A stretch of DNA of 64,000 nt from Desmodesmus armatus. Its lineage: Eukaryota > Chlorophyta > Chlorophyceae > Sphaeropleales > Scenedesmaceae. Positions 54,771 to 64,000 of this stretch are shown piece by piece. The notes under the pieces are model-generated. The model was given only the letters and a program-made list of their open reading frames with translations. It ran no database searches and had not been told where the DNA came from. The DNA lies in contig VIIQ02000029.1 of the NCBI GenBank assembly GCA_007449985.2, positions 584,001-648,000 on the forward strand, given 5' to 3'. Position 1 is the first letter of the stretch; each line of letters begins with the position of its first letter. A program made the position numbers and the translations under genes.

Positions 54771-57700
54771 AGGCTGGGTGTCCTCCTGCTGCTGCTGCTG
54801 CTGCTGGGGGGCTTTGCAGCTCCTGCATACCACTGGCAGCGCCACCCGCATGTACGGGCCCTGCAGGGAGCTGCTGCTGGAATTGTGAGACCTTGCTCTC
54901 GGCCCTGGCTGCTGCAAGCCTCAGCACCGATGACACAGTCGCCTCTAGTTCAACATTGCTGCTGCCGCTGGCCCCGCTGCTGCTGCCGCTACTGCTGCTG
55001 CTGCTGGGCCCAGCACCACTACTGCCAGAGCTACCACTGCTGCCAGCTGTATGTGGGCTGCTGCCAGCTGCAGCGCTGCTGTTGATGTGTTGCTGTGCTC
55101 CGCACACCCACTTGTGGATGTGGAAGTGTTGCCGCTGACAGTCTGCTGAGCAGTACCTGTGCACATGTGTACACCAGCAGACCGCAACAAGCCTTGTGGG
55201 TTGCTCAGCTTTTGCTGAGCCAATTACTGTAACTGTAACTGTGAGTAACTGCCTAGAGTATTCAAAGGCAGTTGTGAGGCAACCAAAGACCCGCTGAATG
55301 CCCGGCTAGTTTGTTAGACAATGCAGGCTGTGCGGTCAGGCAGTCTAGAACAGAGGAGGGGGCTGCACGATGCTTGCAGCTGCAGCAGCTTGCCACAGGT
55401 GCAATCCATGATGGCCATTTCCCGACTGTAGTGCAACTTGCACTACAGTGCGGCACTGTCAATGGGTTTGAAACCAGCCCAGATGCCTTTTGACCCATCG
55501 ATGTCCCCCGCCCCATACCCTCACACATTCCATGCAGCTACTTCAAACACTCATTCGTATCTGCAACCACCCACCTGGCCGCAGGCACCTCCCTAGCAGC
55601 AGCCCCAATGGCAGTCGATCCCGCCACACACCCGCCACACACACAGCTCCTGCCTCGCACCAGCGCAAACGCCTCGCTGACCGTACTGAGGCTGGTGCAA
55701 TCAAAATTGTTGCAGTGGTAGCGGCTAGGCAGCGAAGACAGCAGTGCCCCAATGACATGCAATGGCTTCGCGAGCCCCGTGAGCAGCGGCAGCGGCAGGG
55801 GCAGCATCTGCTCAAGCTCTTTGATGCGTTTGCTGCACTCAGACAACTCCGACTCCTGCTGGTTAGACAACGCTTTCAGCTCCCGGCGGCGCTGTGGAGT
55901 GCGGCCAACAAGCTGGTGAGTTGCTGCTAGGCTCTCACGTAACTTTTGCGAGCGCGCAGAAAGCGAAACAAGCTGTGCTTCAGCGTCCGCCGCGCTCTGT
56001 TGCCACTGCTGCAGGTTAGGCGCGGCAGCGGCGACAACTGCGTCGAGTGCGTCTGCAGCTCGAAACAGGGCTGGCAGCAGGACACTCAGCGCGTTGCCGT
56101 GCGGCAGCAGATCCCACGCTGGCGGCAGCTGCTGCTGCTGCTCGTCCTGCTGCTGTTTGTGGGGTCCATGACTGCTGGCAGCTGTGCTGAGGTCGCTGAG
56201 CGCCTGAAGCAGCTCCTGCAGGGCGCTGCTGTAGACACTGAAGTCTTCAACAGCAGCCGCTGCACCCACACCAGCACTTCTCCCACAGGCATCTGCTGCT
56301 GTTGCTGCCGCCGTCCCGAACTCTGCTGCTGCGGCGGCAGCGCCATCTGCTGCCGCTGCTGTCCCAGCCCCTGTTGCTGCTGCCGCCAGGGGCGCAAAGT
56401 ACCCTGCCCAAAAGCGGCTGACCTTCAACATTTGTGACACCCCATCTGAGTGCGCACCTCGCTCCGTGGTGAGCCACAGCAGCTGCCTGTGCGGCCGCAT
56501 GTAGTGCTGTGCAGCCAAGGCCAGCACACACACCACCAGCTGGGGTGCGGGAGCAGCTGTTGCTGCTGCTGCTGCTGCTGCTGTTGGCTGCTTGCTGCTG
56601 GACAGTTCCCTTCCGCAGTGGCGGCAAGGAAGGCCCTGATATCCCTGCTGACCAGCTGCATCAGTGGGACATGGAAGAATGCGGGCTTGCCTGCAGACCC
56701 CTCCTTGTACACCAGTAGGAGAGACAGTGCAGCCTGCAGCAGCTGCTGCCCCTGCATGGAGCTCCTGAGCCCCTCCCAGGCCCCAGGCAGCTGCACCAGC
56801 ATGGTCAGCTTGCAGCACAGCATGCGCATCAGAGGACCGACGCCTGCCGCAAAGTCTCTCAGCCTCGACTGCAGCAGCTGCAGATTTGAGCTGTTGGTCA
56901 GTGCATGTGTAGGCACTGAAGAGTCTCCAGGTTTGGCCTGATCCTCTGCAAGCTTTGCAAACCATGCCTGCCGCGCTGGCTTAGTGCCGGCTGCAGCAAG
57001 CACCCGCACAGCTGCCTCTGTTACCTGCACTGCCCACGCCACCTGCTCCAGAAGCTCCTGGCCTTGCTGCTGCTGCTGCTGCTGCTGCTGTTGCTGGCCG
57101 TGCTGCTGCTGGCCTTGCTGCTGCTGCTGCTGGAGGCAGGCTGCAAGCTGCTGGGGGTCCAGCAGCGGGTCCAGCAGCTGCTGCAGCAGCGGCAGGGCCC
57201 GTGCCATGGCAAGCAGCGGTGCATCACGCAGCTTGCCCTCGCTCGACAGGGGGTCGACGGCACCAGCTGCTTCTCCTTTGTTGCCGCCACCGCCGCTGCT
57301 GCTACTGCTGCTGCTGCTGCTTTCGCCGCTGCTGTAGCTGTCACAGTCATCGTCATCTGGGGGTGGCTGAGCAATGAAAAGCAGCAGCTGCTGCAGCAGG
57401 TGCAGCAGCGAGCCCAGCAGCTGCTGGCGGCTTGGCCCAGCTGCACCAGACGGCTGCTGACTGTGCGCTGACAAACCCTGCTGCTGCTGCTGATGGCTGC
57501 ACCCTGCTCCACCCAGCTGCTGCTGCTGCTGCTGGCCAGCGCCGTTGTCAGCAGCAGACGGCATGGGTAGCAGCTTGACCAGGCTCGCTGCTGCATCCAG
57601 GCACTTCTGCACAAGAGGCATGGCCGACTCTGCATCGAACAAGGCTGTTGGCATAACAGCTGCTGCTGCAGACAGCAGCACCTGCAGTGCTGAGGCAGCA

Positions 57701-60262
57701 TGCGGCTTGACAGCCGCCAACAGCCTCGGCTGCTGCAAAAAGTGCAGCAGCAGCTGCAGAGCGCTGTTGAACTGGGACATGCGCACCACATCTGCACGGC
57801 GCAAGCTGCCCAGCCCAACATCCACATAGCTTTGCATGGCAGCCGCCAAGTCCCCTGGGCAGTGCATCTGCTGCCACCACTGCTGACAAGCCCGCTGCGA
57901 GTACTGCAGCACAGCTGTGAGCTGGTGTTTGGCTGCTGTGTGTGACTGCAGCTGCTCCGCCCGTACCAGCAGCACACCCTCTGCAAGTTCCCAAGGGTCC
58001 AAGCTGCCCCCGACGCTGCTGCTGTTGCTGCTGCTGCTGCTGCCAATGCCGCTTGTGCTGCTGTTGACCGCCGACACACATTCCGACAGGCCTGATGGCC
58101 CCCCAGCAGCACTAGCAGGAGCATGCTCCTGCAGACGAGCATCTGCGTCCACTGCCAGATTCAGAGCCTGGCCCCCACACAGCATGGCCAGCGTCAAGGG
58201 CACGATGAGATCTGGACTGCTCATGAGCTGCTGCAGCTGTTGTGCCATGGCGGCCTGAGCATGGTCGGGCTTGCAGCCCTTCAAGCACCTGCGCACAGCA
58301 GTACACAGCAGTACACAGCACTACATTTTGCAGGTGTACACGCATACCTACAGATGGTATGCCTACAAAACTGCCGGCGTAAACTTTGCATTCAGCGGAC
58401 TGGACGGCAGCTGCCTTATTTTGGCAATGAAAACGCATTACAACATGTATCTGTGCAGCTGATTGTCAGACAAGAACGGCTGTCAGTCAGAAACTATCAT
58501 GTTGATCACATAACCCTTTACCTGCCACGCCTTGAAACCAATTGCATGCACTTATCAGCATTTTGGATGATGATGACTTTGACATAAGGCGTCCCCTGTG
58601 GCCGTGCGCGGTATCGCTGAAAAGCCCGCGAGGTCAGCTTTCCGGCAAGCCCGCCGCTAGCGGACAAGTCGTTTAAAAGTTACGTGCTTCGATGCGGGCC
58701 CTGTCTTGGTATTATATCTAATACCTTGGCAGGTAAAGGGTTAACCCACCCGCAAGCATCAGGCAGCGCAGCTGCAAGGGCAGACATCATACTCCACATG
58801 CAGGCTTGTGTGCTGGTGTTGACGACCTCCCACTCCCAGGGGTCTGTAACAAACGGGGCCGGCAGCTGCATGCCGCTGTCGATGCACTGCTGCAGCAGCC
58901 GCATCAGCTGCAGGTGGGTTGCAGCCAGCTGCGCCAGCGGTGCAAACAGGATAGCTGCCCCGGCGCGGTGCAGCATGGGCTGCGCCAGCAGTGTGGAGCA
59001 ACCCCACAGGTACAGGGACTGCAAGAAATGGGCCTGCTCCTTCAGCCCAGCACAGTATGTGCGCAGGTTGGTGGCAGCCTCCTCCGCTTTTTGAAGGTAG
59101 TGCTGCTCCTGTGTGCTGTCGGCAAGGGCCTGCAGAGAACAGACAGCAACATGCACTTTTTGGGGGATAGCTGTTTTGCATCATGCACTGCAGCTTGGCC
59201 AGGGTTGATTGCTGCTGCTGCTGCAATTCCGCTGCTTTGGTCTGGCGACATTGATTATATGAATGCTTGCAGCTGCCTGCAGACCACTCGAACCCTACAT
59301 CCAGAAAGTTGTATTGCGTATGGTGGTCGTGCTCTGGTCATCATTGTGTGTCAATCCACCTGCTAGGCACTATTCCACAACTCACAACAAAGCCGCTTAG
59401 GCTAAGCCGTGATTAGGCCTGCGCACCTGCACAGTCTTGAACATGCGCAAGTGCCGGGTGACAGTTGCGCAGTGGCTGGCCCACTCTGTGGCCTGTGCCT
59501 GCAGTGCAGGCACCAGCCCTGCCTGTATGAAGGTGATCCCCATCTGTGCACCCAGTAAGAACTTTGTCGACTGCACCTCCTGCTTGGTGAGTTTGACTGC
59601 ATCGGCGGGAAATGGGCTCAGTGGGTACAGCTCCCGCACGGTTTTGCTGACGAGCCTGCACACATGGGTTTGGCAGGGGCGCACGAAAAGAGCAGCGCGT
59701 GAAACCGTAATGATATTTCAGGTGATCGTGGCAGCACCAGCGCTGGATCTTGAAGCCATGGGGCAAGGCTCTATTGAGAGTTGCTGTGCACTACGCGGCG
59801 TGGCGTGCTGTCTACATTGTCTGAGTGTAGCATGCCGGATTTGAAGATGATGATTACCGCAGCATGGCAGGTACAACAAGAGCCAAGCAGCAGAAACATG
59901 GGGCACTCGGACATGCTACTACATGAACCGCACCTTTCCAGCAGCTCGATGCCTTCATACTGCGCCTCAATCGAATGCTGGCCCGTGATCAGCACAGCAG
60001 CTAAGGAGCTCAGCACGTGGATGACGTTGAGCAGACTGCTAGAGCCACAGCAGCTGCCGGGGCTCTCCTGCTCAGCAGCTATCAGCGGGGCAGTGATGTT
60101 TTTCAAGGAACCACAGCTGCAGGTGCTGGAGCAAGTGCTGCTGAGCTTGAGTGTGGCTGTAAGGACTTGTAGTGCAGCAACTTCAGGGCTGAGCGTGCCT
60201 GGGTGCTGATGCCTGCCCCTGCCTTGTGCAACTCGAGGTGCTGTGTCCCTCTTGGGAGCCAT
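54550..60262 (-). CDS. MYND zinc-finger protein B, inverted paralogue of A, with an extra C-terminal module
   Basis: Five exons: 60262-59934, 59655-59427, 59129-58750, 58288-55575, 55156-54550, with the same intron positions and phases as paralogue A. The product is about 1,419 residues. It starts MAPKRDTAPRVAQGRGRHQH and keeps LMSSPDLIVPLTLAMLCGG and the Gln-rich middle. The MYND finger is FDCTSLSTVSEAFAL...SCVCGGC, then RYCSADCQRQHFHIHKWVC in the last exon. After a Ser/Gly-rich linker, the end reads AASCVISVLQDAGPTGLSYQ and HTDVGELSRAVKAIV, homologous to the end of the giant gene. The large exon changes frame within a CAG tract near 56550-56610 (poly-Gln in one frame, then PQLVVCVLALAAQ in the other). 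MYND fingers mediate protein contacts; the target is unknown. Confidence 0.85.
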
Positions 60263-61701
60263 AGTGCCCTGAAGGCCAATACCAGAAGTTGAGAATCGTC
60301 AACACACCCTTTTCCAGTCAACAATCAGGAGCCAAGGAACACAGCAAGCTGCATGAGCAGCACCAGCAGCAAACAGAAGAGCAGGACAGCAGGACGGTAC
60401 TGTGCTCGCAGCTGTCTGTGGAAGCATAAAAACGTCAAGTGCCGAGCGAGAATATGGGCACATTCGTGGCTGGTCACGACATCCTACATGTAACAGCTCT
60501 CTAGATCAGTGATCACCCACCCGCACTCCCACCAAACCCCATGTGAGACAGTGCCCGGAACCGGGGAGGTAGCAAGATTTCCTGTGGAGACACTGGGAAC
60601 ACACAAAGATGGGAACACAGAACACAATGTAACTAGCACTGGGTCCCCCACCGCCACCCCAGGCAACGAAAGCCTAACAAAGCAACCTCACAGTACAATA
60701 GAAGGCGTCCAGACCAAAGCTGTGAGTCCAGCAGCCCCATCAAGCCTAGTAGGATTACCTGCAAGCAGCACCACCACCAAACCCCATGTAATACAGCCAG
60801 TAGATGTCAGCACCTGCAACTTAAGCATGCTTAAGCCTTCAAAGGCCATACTGTTCTACTGTTCTACTGTTCTATGAGACAGTGCCCGGAACTGTTCTAT
60901 ACTGTTACTGATACTGTTCTACTGCTGGCAGCAGTCTGCTGCTGATTACTGACAGTCAAGGTAGCCGGCAATGAGATACAATCTGTAATAGGTATCTCCC
61001 GGCTGGCATGACGCCATAATAGCTATGTTGCCATCCAGCTGAACTACACGTAGCTCAGTCAATTGAGCTCTATTGTACCGTCGACACCTTGCAAGCAGCA
61101 GCATCAGCTGATGGCAGTGATGACCAAGCTGACATGTCAGCTTGGTCATGGCTGACAGCCACAGCTTCAACGGGGGCGACACAAACTGGTTTCAAAAGTA
61201 GCCGCAGCAGCAGCACCATGCCTTTCTGTAGCAGCAACGATGTTACCATTGATGCAGCCGTCAGAGCAGACACGGCCGACAAAGTGCCGTCGTGGATGAT
61301 CTGAGCACTGTTGACTTTTCACTCAAAGTGCACACATTGTTGACATGCCCTGGTAAGCCAAGGCTATGACGAGCAGCGTGCCCATTTTCGCCTTCATCAC
61401 CTTGCAACTGGCCGCGGCAACAGGCACACAAATGTTACAACAGCATGTGGCTTCTCACTCAACTTGTGTACTTCAACTTCCTTGACAGCTCCCTGATGGA
61501 GCTCTCGGTAGACGGGGCGCATACCAGACAGGATAAGTACCTTTGTCAGCTGCCACCAGCACACTCTGTAGACATATGCCTAGCATCACCACACCACACG
61601 CAGTTCAATAACACTCACGCTGCTCTACACACACTAGTACCACAAAGAATCACACTCAGAATAAAACACATGAGTACAAACCACGCTCCCCTCGCTCCCC
61701 A
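60263..61701. other. Intergenic region between MYND-B and the ABCC gene
   Basis: It contains the MYND-B promoter side and the 3' flank of the ABCC gene. A perfect 30-base palindrome lies at 61120-61149. The motif GAGACAGTGCCCGGAAC occurs at ~60546 and ~60876. A minus-strand TGTAA at 61435-61439 could be the ABCC polyadenylation signal, 263 bases past the stop. No gene is recognised. Confidence 0.5.
61120..61149. repeat. Perfect 30-bp palindrome
   Basis: ATGACCAAGCTGACA is followed directly by its reverse complement TGTCAGCTTGGTCAT. It is intergenic, about 550 bases past the ABCC stop. Confidence 0.95.
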
Positions 61702-63856
61702 TCACTCCTGCTGTCGCTTCTGTTGGTGCTGCTGCTGCTGCTGCTGCTGCCGAGCGATTGATGCCAGCTGCTCCTCCTCACACTTCACCAGATTGGGGCA
61801 CAACTGCCGCATCCGAGCCTCAGCACTCCCAGAGCCCAGCGCAGACAAATCCACCGACATCCGGCCCCTACTGGCCGCAACCCTAGACCCTGCCGACCAG
61901 TTAAACCGCAGCCCTGTGCTGTCCAAACCCTCAAACGCAGCCCCGCTGTCCATACTGACGCGCCGCCGGCCTGAAAAGCTCCCCGCCCCTGCCGAAAGCA
62001 TCGGCCCTCCAACCCCACCAGTGAAGGAGCTCGGACGTGGGGCGTCAAAGTCAGCACTCAGGCCACCAGATGATCTCCGGCCACCCCTGCTGACAGCCTG
62101 CCCGGCTGCCCAGCCTCCAGGAGGCTGCTGGAAAGGTGAGCCAGCGCTGTGTGCTGGAGCAAGTATACTTGCAGCACCTGCTGCTGTGCTGACGCCGTCC
62201 TGCAGGACAGCAGGGCTCATGGTGCCGTCGCTAGGCCCGCCCTCCGGCACTGCGGCCATAGGCGTCCCTACCATGCTGTCCTGACCCTGACCCCCGCTGC
62301 TCTGATGGCATTCATTCAAGCTCCCTCCTAAGAGCTGCTGTGCCTCGAAAGCAGCTTCGTTCAGCTGTGCCAGCGCTGCCATGGCTGCGCGAATCTGCAG
62401 CACCGCGTTCTGCATGCAAGGGTCCCCGCTGCCGGTGCCGTCGCTGCTGACGGCAGGGTTGCCGGTCGTGCTGGTACCCCTGCTGACAAAGCTGTCGGAG
62501 GAGCCGGCTAGGGAGTTAGCTGCTGCGAGGCTCATGAGGCGGCTCATGGAGGGGCCGGAGCTGAGTGAGGCGGCTGCTGCTGCGACGGCTGCCACGTTGG
62601 AGGCTGCTGCTGCTGCAAGCTCGGCACCTGCAGTGCAGTAGCGGTGAAGCATCCAAAGACCACAGTGACAGTCAGTCAGAAAGCTAAGGCTTAATCCCAC
62701 GATGCAGCATGCTGCCGCCCAAATATGTGAAAGCACATCAGAAGGATGCGCCAGCACAACCAGCAAGTCTGCGGAGATATGGTGCAGTCATGAGCACCAG
62801 CCCCCTTCCACACCCAACCTTCAACCCACCTGCAGCCGAGCGCAGAGCTGCCAGCAGCCCCTGCAGCTGCCTGTTGAGGCTGTTGGCCCCCTGCACCAGG
62901 TTCCCTGCCAGTGCCGCCATGCTGCTGGGGTCTGATGCATTGCAGGGCGAGGTGACATTGGCCAGGGCTGCTGCTGCAGCTTCTTCAAGCTCCCGTTTGG
63001 CTGAGGCATCTCCTGCTGCTACGCTGCGCAGGAAGCGCTCGGTGGCTTCACCTGTCTCACGTACCATGCCTGCAGGTAGGGATGGAAGTGATGGCGGTGC
63101 ATAAGAGATCACTTGGTGACAGGGCATAAGAAAAGCCTGGCAAGCAGGTGGCAGATGCAAGACAAGATAGGACAAAGAAGCTCGGTGGCTTCACCTGTCT
63201 CACGTACCATGCTTGCGATGTAAGGGTTGCGGGATTGTAGGGATATAGAGGTGATGGTGGGGCATAAGAGATAAGTGAGTGACAGGGCATAAGAGAAGCT
63301 TGCGGTAAGCCTGGTATGCAACTGCAAGACAAGACAGGACGAATAGGGACAACATGCTGGACAGTTCATGACCGCATGCAGTGCGGAACCGCAGCTGTCG
63401 AACGGCAACCACGGCCCCATAGCTGCATTGTTTGAGACGCTACATCCATTCGTATGGTAGCTGTCTATGCTGCACCTGTGAATGCGCCTGCATCATTCTC
63501 CAGCAGCTCTGCAGGCCTGCCATACTCCAAAGCCCTCCCCTTGTCCATCACCAACACCCTGCAGCACAGCACATCCACACACTTTGACCACTATCACCTG
63601 CATCACTGCGGTGACCACAGCCAAGCATGAAGGAATCCGCAGCCTGCCTGATCGGGTAATCATGATTACTAGCACAGGACTTGGCATATGTGCAGGTTGT
63701 GTCACAGGAGCGCGGCGGGGGACGGCAAGATGACCTGTAGACATGTATGGACTAGGAGCTGCAGCATCCGCCCCACCTGTCTGCCTCGATGATTGTGTGC
63801 AGCCTGTGTGCCACTGCCAGCAGGGTGCGGTCACTGAACTCAGTCCTCAGCGTCTC
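61702..63856 (-). CDS. ABCC-type ABC transporter, C-terminal end (partial, continues past 64000)
   Basis: Four 3' exons are visible: 63856-63777, 63558-63476, 63069-62830, 62627-61702, all GT-AG and in phase (443 codons including stop). The first two encode the end of the second nucleotide-binding domain: ETLRTEFSDRTLLAVAHRLH with the His switch, then IIEADR and RVLVMDKGRALEYGRPAELL. AFTGMVRETGEA follows, as in MRP/ABCC proteins. These transporters move glutathione or other conjugates across the vacuolar or plasma membrane. Beyond the usual end, this protein carries a ~370-residue tail rich in Ala, Ser and Gly with SMSRLMSLAAANS and RRRVSMDSG, ending in polyGln. The tail has no domain I recognise and may be regulatory (RRVS-type phosphosites). 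The start, membrane domains and Walker motifs lie outside the window. Confidence 0.9.
63181..63215 (-). repeat. Exon echo of the start of the ABCC exon at 63069
   Basis: The acceptor-proximal stretch encoding MVRETGEATE recurs about 145 bases upstream with nearly identical sequence, and flanking CATAAGAGA-type intron sequence is duplicated with it (63106 and 63263). Confidence 0.8.
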
Positions 63857-64000
63857 CTGCAAACACACAGAAACACACGGCCTACTTACTCTTTGTTCGT
63901 CACAATTTCCTGCGTGGTTTTGTGCTGGCAGGGTTTCTCTTGGCTACCTTAAACCCCATTTACATGACTTGTCCCTGTTTTATTAGCTGGCAGTTGGCAT

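Overview
The window looks like nuclear DNA of a chlorophycean green alga. The reasons are intron-dense genes with clean GT-AG junctions, proteins loaded with Ala and Gln homopolymers (CTG/CAG tracts), a chloroplast-type CbbY phosphatase with a transit-like N terminus, a plant/algal MutS2-like protein, large MYND-finger proteins, and scattered interstitial TTTAGGG-type telomeric motifs. The genus cannot be fixed from sequence alone; a Scenedesmus/Chlamydomonas-type relative is my guess.

Layout. Eight of nine gene models lie on the minus strand. From the left: a MutS2-like ATPase of 19 exons (708-15152) with an unusual C-terminal extension; a CbbY-type HAD phosphatase of 8 exons (15653-20531); a giant low-complexity protein with N-terminal SUMO-interaction-like motifs, a SAND-like segment and a conserved C-terminal helical module (21768-33724); a METTL7-like methyltransferase of 7 exons (35706-38562). 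Divergent from the last, on the plus strand, is MYND protein A (38923-43960). Then come a helical-repeat protein in two blocks that may be one gene (45505-50870), MYND protein B, an inverted paralogue of A (54550-60262), and the 3' end of an ABCC transporter (61702-63856, running off the right edge).

The most striking feature is how the introns are built. In nearly every multi-exon gene, introns hold degenerate tandem copies of the neighbouring exon, usually an exon end plus its splice site. I call these exon echoes. They are densest in the MutS2-like and CbbY genes: six exon starts of the Walker B exon, a second Walker A exon, and four copies of one CbbY exon end. The CbbY introns also carry two long foldback palindromes.

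Other repeat structure includes a duplicated 0.75-0.8 kb block that gives the same terminal module to the giant protein and MYND-B, a head-to-head telomeric palindrome, foldback elements, AT-rich islands, and a dispersed element with a conserved peptide. Several reading-frame breaks fall in G runs or CAG tracts and may be assembly indels. No rRNA, tRNA or CRISPR array was recognised. The genes do not form an obvious pathway; this is an ordinary eukaryotic gene neighbourhood whose repeat architecture is the interesting part.
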